From an uncultured Clostridia bacterium (GTDB lineage: Bacteria; Bacillota; Clostridia; Oscillospirales; Acutalibacteraceae): 64,000 bases of DNA. The translations under genes were made by a program, and so were the position numbers. The notes beneath the pieces were generated by a model. It ran no database searches, was not told the origin of the DNA, and worked only from the letters and a program-made list of their open reading frames with translations. Location of the stretch: assembly GCA_944384815.1 (NCBI GenBank), contig CALWUW010000015.1, positions 1-64,000 on the forward strand, in the 5' to 3' direction. The stretch's first letter is position 1. Each line of letters starts with the position of its first letter. Shown in pieces: positions 16,807 through 25,895 of the stretch.

Positions 16807-19611
16807 GTGTCTGCTTTGGCAGCTGACCGTTTTTCCGCCGGAGTGATTTCTCCGGAAGCGAATCTCCAGACGGAGCTTTCTCTGGTTCCTTCTTTTGAGG
16901 ACGTTTTGGCGGCGGCAGGTACGCCGACGGCATCCGGAGAAGGCTGGGCCTGGTTCCAGGAAAGCAAGACCCTTTTTGTCACGGAAGATACCGGGGATTT
17001 TGGAAACGAGCAGGAAAGGCCCTGGGACGCATACAAAAAGCAGGCGGAAACTTTGTATTGCGCCGGCGCAGCGGGGCGGTACGCGTTTCAGAATTTTTCC
17101 GTTTTAAAAACGGCGGTGGTGTATGGCAGCGTGGCAGGTGATGCGTTTTCCACCGCTTCCGCTTTGACCGATGTAACCATTTCGGGAGCGGAAATCATTG
17201 AGACGGATGCGTTTATTTCCTGCAATGCGCTGAAAAATGTTGCCGCCGAGGATTGCGGTGTTATTAAGCGCCAGGCTTTTAACGGAAAATCCCTTCAGAA
17301 ATTGACCATTAACGGATATGACTCCATTGAGAACTCTGCCTTCCAATACAATAGCACATCCCCTGTGGGAACGCTGGAGGTGGACATCACCGGAACGGGA
17401 ACCATCAGCGGCAGCGTGTTTTACGGCCGTACGCTGGGAGATGTAATCATCCGGGGCGGCAGCCTGGGATTCTATGAGGAAACCTATCAGGGAAACGTGT
17501 ACGCGTATCCTACCTTCTGTGATGCCTATTGGGGCCCGGATAAAACCTTGACCCTGGAAGGAGTGGAGGTCCCTGGGGAAAGCTTTAAGTGGAGCAATGC
17601 GCCGGATCATTTTGTAGCTAGGGACTGCTCCATTGGCATGGATGTTTTTGCCGATGCCAGCTATATGCCTTTTACGGTTGCGCTGGAAGATTGTACGGTG
17701 GAAGCGGGGGCGTTCCATTGCTATAACGGCAGCGATTTGCAATCGGTTTCCATTACAGGGGGATCTGTAGGATCCATGGCTTTCTCGGACAGCACTTTCC
17801 TGAAGACCCTGAAGCTGGAAAACGTAACCAGCATTGATAAATTTGCCTTTATGAACAGCGGCTTGGAAGAAGTGACCCTGCATGGCGACGGGCTCACCGT
17901 GGGGAACGCGGCTTTCTCCTACAGCGAAAATTTGCGCACAGTTATCGTTGACGGAAACATCAGCGTGGAGCAGAGAGCTTTTGTAGGCTGCCCGGTGGAA
18001 ACGCTGGAATTCCGCAATTGTACCAAGATCGACGGAGCTTTCGGAGAATCGGTTCAGGACACCACGAAAGTCATTCTGCCGGATACTTTGGAAAGCATCA
18101 GCAAATCCGCCTTTACCAACTGCAAAAACTTTACGGGAACCCTGGATCTTACCGGTGTAAAATCCATTGGCGCCCATGCGTTTACCGGCTGCACCAATCT
18201 TACGGAAATCCTGGTGGATGACGATGCCCAGCTGGCCTATAGCGACATTTATCCTCAAACCATCGAGAATTGGGAAGAAAGAGTTCGGGCTATTCTGGAA
18301 GGCAAATTCCTTTTGGAAGCAGCTGATACCATTGAAGCCATTGCCGCCGACGGCTGGACTTCCGCCAAAACCGGTAAAGAAAACGGTACGAACTATGGAG
18401 ATACTCAGCTGACCAAGGAAGCAAAATGGGCTGACGAAGAAGAGACTATCGCCGATGTGCAGATCAAAGCCTATTACACGGCGCAGAAACAGATGGACTT
18501 CGTCTTTGTGCTGGATTGCACCAATTCCATGTCCGTAGTGGGAAGCCCCTTAGAGGACCAGTATGCCAAGTTTTACGATATGCAGTCCAAGCTGCAGGAC
18601 GTGACCACGGAACTGCTTTCTTCCGGAGACGCCTATGATTGCAGGGTTGCCTTTACCGGTTATGGGCAGAAGGCCGGATCCCAGCAGTTTACTTCCGGCA
18701 CCTTCTTTGGAAAAGAACAGCTGGCAGAAGCCACTGCCTTCATTTCCGGCATTCCCAACTATAAATCCCTCACCAATATTTCTCTGGGTCTGGATGAAGC
18801 GTTGAAATTGGTTCAGGCCAATAAAGCGGAAGGCCGTTCCACTGCGGTCATCCTGATCTCCGACGGCACTCCCAATAAAAACGGTTCCTTTACCGGCTTT
18901 GAGGACGGCTATTACGGATACCAGGAAGCCCAGGCAATCCGGGAAGAAGGAGCGGAAATTTACGGTGTGCTCCATGCTATGAGCAGAGGCACCGTGGATG
19001 AAAGAGCCCAAGAGGTTATGAATACCATTTGCGGCGATTCCGGAAAATGCTTTATTTCCTACGATACAGAAGGCTTTGGCCAGGCTGTTAACGATGCTAT
19101 CGTGGCAGTTTACGGAGAATATGTGTTGACGGATGTGGTGGATCCTGCCTTTACGCTGGATCCGGAGACCATCCAGGCTTCCGCAGGAGAAGTGACCGTC
19201 AGCCAGGATGGAAACGGAAACACAGTGCTCACCTGGAAGATCTCCGGTATGCCCTTTACCCTGCACACTCTGACGTTCCAGGAGACCCTGAAAATGGTGG
19301 ACGGTTCTTATCCGTACGGCTTGTTCGACACCAATGAAGGGGACGCCGTGCTGACGGAAAGCGGCGATCCTGTAAATACAGTTCCCACTCCGCAGCTTCC
19401 CAGAGAAGGAACGGAAGAAATTCCCGATGAGTCCACCCCGTCCACACCGCCTTCTTCGGGAACAGAGGAAATCCCGGATGAATCCACGCCTTCCGCACCG
19501 CCTACCGGAGAAGGAGCAAGCCCTCTCTGGATGCTGGCAGGAACAGCCTTCCTGACCCTTTTAGCAGGTACGGCAGCGGTATGCAGACGGAAAAAGAGCT
19601 GCCAGGAATGA
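16807..19611 (+). CDS. Surface protein with BspA-type repeats and VWA domain; signal peptide core missing
   Basis: A 934-residue protein. Residues about 70-490 look like degenerate LRR_5/BspA-type repeats (units such as SGAEIIETDAFISCNALKNV and NVTSIDKFAFMNSGLEEVTL). A von Willebrand A domain follows at about 562-775 with the metal site D-C-T-N-S in VFVLDCTNSMS. Next come a repeated Pro/Ser/Thr/Glu linker (EEIPDESTPS twice), a PPTGE-like motif, one hydrophobic span and a basic RRKK tail, the layout of a cell-wall-anchored adhesin. The GTG start at 16807 has AGGAGG only 4 bases away, and the protein begins SALAAD, which looks like the end of a signal peptide (ALA cleavage site) without its hydrophobic core. 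An ATG at 16791 (MNRRKR) lies in another frame. Probably a deletion has removed the leader. Confidence 0.8.
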   Translation: MSALAADRFSAGVISPEANLQTELSLVPSFEDVLAAAGTPTASGEGWAWFQESKTLFVTEDTGDFGNEQERPWDAYKKQAETLYCAGAAGRYAFQNFSVLKTAVVYGSVAGDAFSTASALTDVTISGAEIIETDAFISCNALKNVAAEDCGVIKRQAFNGKSLQKLTINGYDSIENSAFQYNSTSPVGTLEVDITGTGTISGSVFYGRTLGDVIIRGGSLGFYEETYQGNVYAYPTFCDAYWGPDKTLTLEGVEVPGESFKWSNAPDHFVARDCSIGMDVFADASYMPFTVALEDCTVEAGAFHCYNGSDLQSVSITGGSVGSMAFSDSTFLKTLKLENVTSIDKFAFMNSGLEEVTLHGDGLTVGNAAFSYSENLRTVIVDGNISVEQRAFVGCPVETLEFRNCTKIDGAFGESVQDTTKVILPDTLESISKSAFTNCKNFTGTLDLTGVKSIGAHAFTGCTNLTEILVDDDAQLAYSDIYPQTIENWEERVRAILEGKFLLEAADTIEAIAADGWTSAKTGKENGTNYGDTQLTKEAKWADEEETIADVQIKAYYTAQKQMDFVFVLDCTNSMSVVGSPLEDQYAKFYDMQSKLQDVTTELLSSGDAYDCRVAFTGYGQKAGSQQFTSGTFFGKEQLAEATAFISGIPNYKSLTNISLGLDEALKLVQANKAEGRSTAVILISDGTPNKNGSFTGFEDGYYGYQEAQAIREEGAEIYGVLHAMSRGTVDERAQEVMNTICGDSGKCFISYDTEGFGQAVNDAIVAVYGEYVLTDVVDPAFTLDPETIQASAGEVTVSQDGNGNTVLTWKISGMPFTLHTLTFQETLKMVDGSYPYGLFDTNEGDAVLTESGDPVNTVPTPQLPREGTEEIPDESTPSTPPSSGTEEIPDESTPSAPPTGEGASPLWMLAGTAFLTLLAGTAAVCRRKKSCQE

Positions 19612-19655
19612 TCCTGAATTTTCACCTCGAAAAAGAATAAGAAGCAGAAAATGAT

Positions 19656-19686
19656 AAAACCGCCGGAGAAAATTCCGGCGGTTTTA
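19656..19686. terminator. Bidirectional terminator
   Basis: AAAACCGCCGGA / TCCGGCGGTTTT with a short loop between the convergent surface protein and DUF6512 genes. Confidence 0.88.
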
Positions 19687-19737
19687 CTTTTGGATGGCTC
19701 CCAATAGAGATGAAGATGAAAAGGGTTTCTGATTTTC

Positions 19738-20286
19738 TTATAGTTTGATCCCATACATACCGGTAAGAGGATCCTGAAACAAAGCGATTTTGGGAGGATA
19801 GAACGTGAAGATAACAAAAAGGGCGGCAATCAGCAGCAAAAGGATCAGATAGATGCGGCTGTTTTCCTGGGAATCTTCGGAAGGAGATGCCAGGGCTTTG
19901 CTGCGTTTGCGAAAAAAGTATCCCCAACAGCCGGCAGTTCCCAGGAAAAACAGACCAATGTCCACAGGGGTAACGGTAAATCCTAAAATTCCGCTGTACG
20001 TATAAAACGGAACCACGATCAAGGCCATACCCAGCAAAATGGACTGGGCAGCAAATTTCCAAGGATATGGGTGCTGATGCCGGGTGAGAATCCATTCTCC
20101 TACGCAGAACAGGAACGCCGGCCAGAACAGCAGCTTTAAATGTTCCCAGACGCTTTCGTTTACGGCGCCTAAAACCGCCCAGAACCACCCGCCAAACCAT
20201 TCATAGACAAAATGCAGCAAAACGCCTGCCACAGCAGTAAAAAGAAATCCCCAGAGACAGTTTCTTCGTATGTTTTTTTGTTCCAT
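19738..20286 (-). CDS. DUF6512-like integral membrane protein
   Basis: A 182-residue protein with about five hydrophobic segments, starting MEQKNIRRNCLWGFLFTAVAGVLLHFVYEW. The WFWAVLGAVNESVWEHLKLLFWP segment is typical of the DUF6512 family of small membrane proteins found across Firmicutes. No catalytic motif is evident and the function is unknown. Start ATG 20286 follows GAAGGAGGG. It is divergent from the GH95-type gene. Confidence 0.75.
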   Translation of the reverse strand: MEQKNIRRNCLWGFLFTAVAGVLLHFVYEWFGGWFWAVLGAVNESVWEHLKLLFWPAFLFCVGEWILTRHQHPYPWKFAAQSILLGMALIVVPFYTYSGILGFTVTPVDIGLFFLGTAGCWGYFFRKRSKALASPSEDSQENSRIYLILLLLIAALFVIFTFYPPKIALFQDPLTGMYGIKL

Positions 20287-20406
20287 AGAATCCCTCCTTC
20301 TAGAAAAGAATATGCAGAAAATCGGGAAACATACGCAGGCAGTCAATTTTTTGGGAAAGCAGCAAATTTTAGATATAGAAATACCACCGGAACGAGCAAT
20401 AGGACA

Positions 20407-20435
20407 TTGACAACTTCTTTGGCTTTTTTTATAAT
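20407..20435 (+). promoter_or_regulatory. Consensus promoter of the GH95-type gene
   Basis: TTGACA (20407-20412), exactly 17 bases, TATAAT (20430-20435): a perfect sigma-A consensus. Leader of about 60 bases to the start at 20500. Confidence 0.85.
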
Positions 20436-20499
20436 ACAGCCAGAATCAGGAAATCTTCTCCGAATCGCGGGGAAGTTCCTGAAAAATGGAGGAGTTTAT

Positions 20500-22779
20500 A
20501 TGGAAAAACAAGGAAAGAACACGGCTTGGTCCGTGGAAAAAGGCTATTACAGCCGGAGAATCGCTCCCAGCTGGGAAGAAGCGATGCTTTGCGGTAATGG
20601 TGAAACAGGCGCCTTGGTGATGGGAAATCCTTTGGATGAGAAGATCATTTTTTCCCATGAGAAGCTTTTTGTACCCATCCATCCCAAACTGCCCCCTGTA
20701 AACACAGGGGCGCATATGGAAGAGATCCGCGAAATGCTGCGCCGGGGCGAGTATCAGAAGGCGGCGGACTTTGTGGTGGAACTTTCTCATCAGGAAGGCT
20801 ATGGCGCCAAACGGTGGACGGATCCGCTGCTTCCCGCAGCCAGTCTTCATGTGAAAACGGAAGCCGGCAGCTGGGAAGACTATGAAAAACGGCTGAGCTT
20901 TGAAACCGGACTTTCTACGGTTTCCTTTTTGGCGGACGGCCGCCAGGTAAAGCGGGAGTTTTTTGTTTCCCGGAAGGACGGCTTCTGCTTCCTGAAGATT
21001 TCTTCGGAAGCTCCTGTGAACGTTTCCGTATCCCTGGAAAAATTCCGGGAGGATATTCCGGAGGGGTACTGGCATCTGTATGACGAAGAAACGGCCATGA
21101 CAGCGCCCGAGTATTCTTTCCTGGGCACATCCCTTTCGTATTCCAGAACCTTCACGCTGAACGGAGAAGGATACCGCTGCCTTCTGGATGTACAGGCAAA
21201 GGATGGAACGATCTCTTCCATGGAAACAGGGTTCCGCGGGGAAAACACCACGGAATTTTACGCAGTGCTTTCTCTGCGGCCGGGAAAAGCGGAAAAAGAA
21301 GACCTTGAGGAATTCCGGAAAACACTGGAACAGCTTCCTGCTTCTTTTGAGCAGCGGCTGCAGCGGCACGTGGAGATCCACGAGAAATTGTTCAACCGGG
21401 TCTCCCTGGAGCTGGACGGAGGCGAGGAAAGGGCGGTCCCTGCTGAAGAGCTTTGGGAAACGGCTCGTTCCGGTCAGGTGCCCAATGCCTTCTTTGAGAA
21501 GATCTTCTACGCCGGACGCTACGCGATTTTGTGTTCCAGCGGCGATTGGCCGCCTACTTTGCAGGGCATCTGGACGGGAACCATGCAGACTCCATGGTCT
21601 TCGGACTATACCCAGAACGGCAATGTGCAGACCGCCATTGCCGGGATGCTTTCCGGCGCTTTCCCGGAAGGGATGAAAAGCTATTTCCGCTACCTGGAAT
21701 GGATGCTTCCGGATATGCGGGAAAATGCCCGGCGGATGTTTGGATGCCGGGGCATTCATTTGGCGTCCCGAACCAGCACCCACGGCCTGAATAACCATTT
21801 TGACGCCACCTGGTGCATGACATTCTGGACGGCCGGAGCGGCCTGGGCCTGCCGGTTCTTCTATGATTACTGGCTTTATACAGGGAATCGGGATTTCTTC
21901 CTGCAGCACGCTCTCCCCTTTATGAAGGAAACCGTGCTGTTTTATGAAGATTTTCTCCAGGAGGGAGAGGATGGTTTTTATGTATTTTCTCCTTCCTATT
22001 CTCCGGAAAACAACCCCCTGAACGTGGATTCACAAGCCTGCGTGAATGCTACCATGGATTTGGCTGTGGCGCGGGAAGTGCTGAACAATTTGATCCATGG
22101 CTGCACCACATTGGGCGTAGAGTCGGAGTCGGTAAAGAAATGGAAAGAAATGCTGAAAAAGATTCCGCCCTATCTTATCAATTCCGACGGAGCCCTGAAA
22201 GAATGGGCACTGGATTCTTTGGAGGATCGCTACGATCATCGTCATGCGTCCCACCTTTATCCTTTGTTTTACGGAGTGGCCAAGGAGTTCAGGGAAGATC
22301 CCCGGCTGTTTGAGGCCTGCCGGAAAGCATATGAAATCAAAATGGAACGGAAAAAACAGGAAGCCGGTGTTATGGCTTTTGGTTCCGTGCAGGCCGGTAT
22401 GGCTGCCAGCCACCTGGGGGATGCTGAAACGGCGGAAACTTTGCTTACGGCTATGGCTTCCAATAACTACTATCCTACATTTGCCTCTTCCCACGACATG
22501 GGCCCCAGCCTTTTCAATGTGGACATCAGCGGCGGTGTGCCGGCTTTGATGATGGAGTGTTTGGCCCAATGTGAGGAAGTGGTCTCTTCAGAAGAAAAGA
22601 TTGTTTCCTATAAGATTTTGCTTTTGCCCAGTCTCCCGTCTTCCTGGCCCAAGGGTGAGATTCGCGGTATGCGGCTGCGGGGCGGCTTTATTCTGCATCT
22701 TTGTTGGGAGGACGGGAAAGTGGTTTCCTATGACATTCAAAATCCTCTGAATCAACCGTACACCGTGGAAACCCGCTGA
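20500..22779 (+). CDS. Glycoside hydrolase family 95-type protein
   Basis: A 759-residue protein of the GH95 type (alpha-L-fucosidase/alpha-L-galactosidase family). It has an N-terminal beta-rich domain (AMLCGNGETGALVMGNP, FSHEKLFVPIHPKLPPVNTG) followed by an (alpha/alpha)6 barrel. Landmarks include GIWTGTMQTPWSSDYTQNGNVQ, FSPSYSPENNP and YDHRHASHLYPL. No signal peptide is present, so it should act on imported oligosaccharides in the cytoplasm. GH95 enzymes invert configuration at 1,2-linked fucose or related sugars, as on host mucin or plant xyloglucan; specificity cannot be read from sequence. Start ATG 20500 follows TGGAGGAG. No transporter genes lie beside it. Confidence 0.85.
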   Translation: MEKQGKNTAWSVEKGYYSRRIAPSWEEAMLCGNGETGALVMGNPLDEKIIFSHEKLFVPIHPKLPPVNTGAHMEEIREMLRRGEYQKAADFVVELSHQEGYGAKRWTDPLLPAASLHVKTEAGSWEDYEKRLSFETGLSTVSFLADGRQVKREFFVSRKDGFCFLKISSEAPVNVSVSLEKFREDIPEGYWHLYDEETAMTAPEYSFLGTSLSYSRTFTLNGEGYRCLLDVQAKDGTISSMETGFRGENTTEFYAVLSLRPGKAEKEDLEEFRKTLEQLPASFEQRLQRHVEIHEKLFNRVSLELDGGEERAVPAEELWETARSGQVPNAFFEKIFYAGRYAILCSSGDWPPTLQGIWTGTMQTPWSSDYTQNGNVQTAIAGMLSGAFPEGMKSYFRYLEWMLPDMRENARRMFGCRGIHLASRTSTHGLNNHFDATWCMTFWTAGAAWACRFFYDYWLYTGNRDFFLQHALPFMKETVLFYEDFLQEGEDGFYVFSPSYSPENNPLNVDSQACVNATMDLAVAREVLNNLIHGCTTLGVESESVKKWKEMLKKIPPYLINSDGALKEWALDSLEDRYDHRHASHLYPLFYGVAKEFREDPRLFEACRKAYEIKMERKKQEAGVMAFGSVQAGMAASHLGDAETAETLLTAMASNNYYPTFASSHDMGPSLFNVDISGGVPALMMECLAQCEEVVSSEEKIVSYKILLLPSLPSSWPKGEIRGMRLRGGFILHLCWEDGKVVSYDIQNPLNQPYTVETR

Positions 22780-22809
22780 TTTTCCCGGTATTTTGCGGGA
22801 TGTATAAGA

Positions 22810-22847
22810 TAAAGCCGGGTTTTCCGCAGGGAAATCCCGGCTTTTTT
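22810..22847 (+). terminator. Rho-independent terminator
   Basis: AAAGCCGGG / CCCGGCTTTTTT with additional imperfect pairing in the loop, after the GH95-type gene. Confidence 0.8.
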
Positions 22848-22898
22848 AGCAAAACAAAAGGAAACAATGGACATATCTTTTTTATGGAGGTGTATCTA

Positions 22899-23693
22899 TT
22901 GAAAATTTGCTGCTTAATAGAAAATACAACGAAAGATCCCCGCTTTGTAACCGAGCATGGGTTGAGCCTGTATATTGAAGCGCTGGGACATCGAATTTTA
23001 TTTGACATGGGCCAGTCCGGAAACTTTATTGGAAATGCGGAGAAGATGGGGATTGATCTGGAAAAGGTGGATATCGCAGTTCTTTCTCACGGGCATTATG
23101 ACCACGGCGGCGGGCTGCGGCAGTTTTTACGGATCAATACGCAGGCCATGGTGTATGTCAGTCGGTTTGCTTTTGGGGCACATTATTCCTACTCCCGAAA
23201 AAATATCGGGCTGGACCCTTCCTTGCAAAGAGAGAAACGATTGGTCTTTGTGGGGGATACCTATTCTTTGGGAGAAGGGATGGAATTGACCAGTTGTGCC
23301 GGATATCCCCAAGTTTCTCCCATACATGATTCCGGCATGATTGTGCTTTTGGGAAAAATGGAAAGCCCGGAATCCTTCCGCCACGAGCAGTATTTGGTGT
23401 TGGAAGAAAAGGGAAAACGGGTGGTATTCACCGGCTGCTCCCACAAAGGGGTTTTGAATATTGCCTCGTGGCTTTCTCCGGATGTATTGGTGGGAGGATT
23501 TCACTTTAAGGATATACACCCGGAAGGCAGTGGGCGGAGCATTTTGGAAAATGCCGCCAACCGGCTTTCTGTACGGAACTGTCAATATTACACCTGCCAT
23601 TGCACGGGGGAAAAGGCCTATGCTTTTCTGAAAGAAAGGATGGGAGATCAGCTTCATTCCCTTTCCACGGGAGAAACCGTGGTTTTGGAATAA
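22899..23693 (+). CDS. MBL fold metallo-hydrolase (COG1237-like)
   Basis: A 264-residue metallo-beta-lactamase-fold hydrolase. The metal-binding signature is SHGHYDHGGG (about 64-73); later ligands fit FTGCSHKG and CHCTG near the C-terminus. The overall pattern, including the Phe-rich HGLSLYIE start, matches the COG1237 group annotated as dihydropteroate-related or methanopterin-precursor synthases, whose bacterial role is uncertain. The start is TTG 22899, 6-8 bases after TGGAGGTG. A weak hairpin (GGGAA/TTCCC followed by TTTT, 23719-23738) may end the transcript. Confidence 0.85.
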   Translation: MKICCLIENTTKDPRFVTEHGLSLYIEALGHRILFDMGQSGNFIGNAEKMGIDLEKVDIAVLSHGHYDHGGGLRQFLRINTQAMVYVSRFAFGAHYSYSRKNIGLDPSLQREKRLVFVGDTYSLGEGMELTSCAGYPQVSPIHDSGMIVLLGKMESPESFRHEQYLVLEEKGKRVVFTGCSHKGVLNIASWLSPDVLVGGFHFKDIHPEGSGRSILENAANRLSVRNCQYYTCHCTGEKAYAFLKERMGDQLHSLSTGETVVLE

Positions 23694-23773
23694 CTTTTGC
23701 CTGCGATCATATTCCATGCATGGGAAAACCGTTCCCGTTTTATGAATCAATCACTTGGGTTTCGGTTTCCATC

Positions 23774-23802
23774 TTGCTCAAAGTCGTAAAAAAGAGTACA
23801 AT
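23774..23802 (+). promoter_or_regulatory. Promoter of the yitT-like gene
   Basis: TTGCTC (23774-23779), 17-base spacer, TACAAT (23797-23802), about 65 bases before the start codon. Confidence 0.6.
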
Positions 23803-23868
23803 AGAAAGCACGGAATAACCGAAAGAGATTTCGGAAGGAAAACACAGAAAGTAAAGGAGCAAGCAAAA

Positions 23869-24735
23869 ATGAAGAAAAAAGAAACCGTCAAAGATTTTCT
23901 GGTGATTACAGCAGGAACGGTGATTGTAAGCGCCGCGGTGTTCTTTTTTCTGATTCCCAGCTGTGTGCCGGTGGGAAGCATTTCCAGCCTGGCCATGGTT
24001 TTGGGCACGGTTCTTCCGCTGAAGATCTCCGTGATCACTTTTTTGCTGAATGTAGGGCTTCTGCTTCTGGGCTTCCTGTTTATCGGCCGGGAATTCGGAG
24101 CGAAAACCGTGTATACCTCTATTTTGATGCCGGTGGTTCTGGCCGGATTTGAGTGGCTGTTTCCCGGATATACCTCCGTGATGAAAGATCCCTTTTTGGA
24201 TATGATTTGCTACCTGTTTTTGGTGAGCATAGGGCTTGCTTTGCTGTTCAACCGGAACGCTTCTTCCGGCGGATTGGATATTGTAGCCATGTTTCTCAAC
24301 AAATACCTGCATATGGAATTAGGAAAGGCTATGTCCGTAGCGGGTATGTGCGTAGCTCTTTCAGCCGTGTTTGTGTACGATGCCAAAACCGTGGTGCTCA
24401 GCGTACTGGGAACGTATTTAAACGGCCTTGTGCTGGATCATTTTATTTTTGGAACCAACGTGAAAAAACGGGTCTGCATCCTTTCCCAAAAGGAGCAGGA
24501 GATTCGGGAGTTTATTTTGGAATCCCTGCACAGCGGAGCCACTATCTACGAGGCTTTGGGAGCTTACGACAATGCGCCTCATCGGGAGATCATTACCATT
24601 GTGGATAAAAATGAATATAAGCAGCTGATGAGCTTTTTGCGGAAAACCGATCGCAGCGCCTTTGTGACGGTTTATACCGTAAACGATGTGTTTTACCGTT
24701 CTAAAATCGCCGGAGCAAAGGACCGGCAGCTGTAA
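23869..24735 (+). CDS. YitT family membrane protein (DUF161 + DUF2179)
   Basis: A 288-residue protein with five or six transmembrane segments (DUF161/YitT_membrane, with NRNASSGGLDIVA) and a C-terminal cytoplasmic DUF2179 domain from about 205 to the end (SGATIYEALGAYDNAPHREIITIVDKNEYKQL). The function of YitT proteins is not established; transport of small molecules has been suggested. Start ATG 23869 with AAAGGAG; upstream in-frame codons lack a site. Monocistronic between a promoter and a strong terminator. Confidence 0.9.
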   Translation: MKKKETVKDFLVITAGTVIVSAAVFFFLIPSCVPVGSISSLAMVLGTVLPLKISVITFLLNVGLLLLGFLFIGREFGAKTVYTSILMPVVLAGFEWLFPGYTSVMKDPFLDMICYLFLVSIGLALLFNRNASSGGLDIVAMFLNKYLHMELGKAMSVAGMCVALSAVFVYDAKTVVLSVLGTYLNGLVLDHFIFGTNVKKRVCILSQKEQEIREFILESLHSGATIYEALGAYDNAPHREIITIVDKNEYKQLMSFLRKTDRSAFVTVYTVNDVFYRSKIAGAKDRQL

Positions 24736-24747
24736 TGCTTTGCGTGT

Positions 24748-24793
24748 AAAAATCCCGGGTTCTTCTTTTGAAGAACCCGGGATTTCTTTTTTA
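24748..24793. terminator. Bidirectional terminator
   Basis: AAAAATCCCGGGTTCTTC / GAAGAACCCGGGATTTCTTTTT, an 18-bp near-perfect stem with a TTTT loop. It serves the yitT-like gene and the convergent bile salt hydrolase gene, whose stop overlaps its edge. Confidence 0.92.
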
Positions 24794-25762
24794 AGTCTGC
24801 CAATGGATTTGCGGGGATTGAAGCAGGGAGAAGATTTTCGGGGTGTTTCCGTCTTTTCCGGCCTTTTCCATGGAAACCGCGCTAATTTGGCTGTTTTCAT
24901 AGGTGCGGTAGTAATAGATGCCCTTTTCCATATGGATGCAGCAGGAATAGGTGGTCATATCGCACTGGTTTTCCGGCGTACGCACGGTCCCTCGGATCAT
25001 GGATACGCCTTCCAGAATATGAAAGAATTGAGAAATACATTGGTTTTCCCCCTGGCATTGGGAGTTCCACTTATAAAATACAGCCCGTACATACCGGGAT
25101 GCCGGGGAAGCGTCTCCGGGAAGCCCTATGCTTCCCATGCCCTGCCCGAAGGGACTCAGGGAAAGAGCGCCCAAACGGTTTTCCGGGTAGGCGGAAGTAA
25201 GATTCAGATATTGCCGCAAATTTTCCTGATGGAAGGGAAAGGGCGGGTTGTTGGTGAGAACGCCTGCCGGGTCCGGATAGATATGCAGGCCGTCCCGGGT
25301 CTGCTCAATGACCAGCGCCTGACGGGCATCCGCCAAATGCCAGTGCAAAGGCGCCACCGGCAGTCCCGGCCGAAAAGGTGTGTCCACAAGCAGGACATTT
25401 TCCAGGATATTCCGGGCTTCTTCCACTGTGGCGCATTCTCCCAAAATGCGGGGAATAAGCTCATAGGGAGCCAGATTTTCTTTAGAGGGGGATGGGCAAG
25501 AGGCATACCAGGCGTTCCCGGGGAAATTCAGCCCAGCCATATACAGTCCTGCCTCGTTGGCGGCTTCTGCGTATAACGGGCAGCCGCCGTCCATGTGGGC
25601 CATGCCGATCATAGCGAAATGCCGGGGTATGGAGGGGCGGTGGTGAAAAGAAAATTCATATTCCCGGGGCGTAACAGCGATTTCCTCTCCGAAGGTATAT
25701 TCCAGATCCAGATTGCGGCCGCAATAAAAACCGTCTTTTTGAAAAGTGAGGCTTGTACACAT
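24791..25762 (-). CDS. bsh: Bile salt hydrolase (choloylglycine hydrolase)
   Basis: A 323-residue N-terminal nucleophile hydrolase that cleaves the amide bond of glycine- or taurine-conjugated bile acids. After Met removal Cys2 (MCTSLTF) is the nucleophile. The other active-site residues are in place: Arg16 and Asp19 (CGRNLDLEY), Asn79 (AGLNFPG), Asn171 (VLTNNPPF) and Arg226 (ASRYVRAVF). The C-terminal part closely follows the Clostridium perfringens enzyme (FFHILEG, CCIHMEKGIYYYRTYEN), favouring BSH over penicillin V acylase. The start must be the ATG at 25762 to expose Cys2, although the ribosome binding site there is weak. It lies 133 bases behind the ArsR-type regulator gene and may share its transcript. 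Cytoplasmic. Confidence 0.92.
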   Translation of the reverse strand: MCTSLTFQKDGFYCGRNLDLEYTFGEEIAVTPREYEFSFHHRPSIPRHFAMIGMAHMDGGCPLYAEAANEAGLYMAGLNFPGNAWYASCPSPSKENLAPYELIPRILGECATVEEARNILENVLLVDTPFRPGLPVAPLHWHLADARQALVIEQTRDGLHIYPDPAGVLTNNPPFPFHQENLRQYLNLTSAYPENRLGALSLSPFGQGMGSIGLPGDASPASRYVRAVFYKWNSQCQGENQCISQFFHILEGVSMIRGTVRTPENQCDMTTYSCCIHMEKGIYYYRTYENSQISAVSMEKAGKDGNTPKIFSLLQSPQIHWQT

Positions 25763-25895
25763 ATGAAGCACCGATAGCTTTTCTGAAAAAGCTCCTTTCT
25801 TCAAATATAACACCAGGTAAGGATTAAAGGCGTGAACCCGTTGCGATATAAAAATTTCGGAAAATTCTTTACAAGTTTTGCCGGAATATTGCTTT

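Noticed and set aside
20446-21909. Antisense open frame of 487 codons opposite the GH95-type gene
   Set aside because: No ribosome binding site, no recognisable domain, and composition as expected of a reverse-frame shadow. The plus-strand product is a clear enzyme family.
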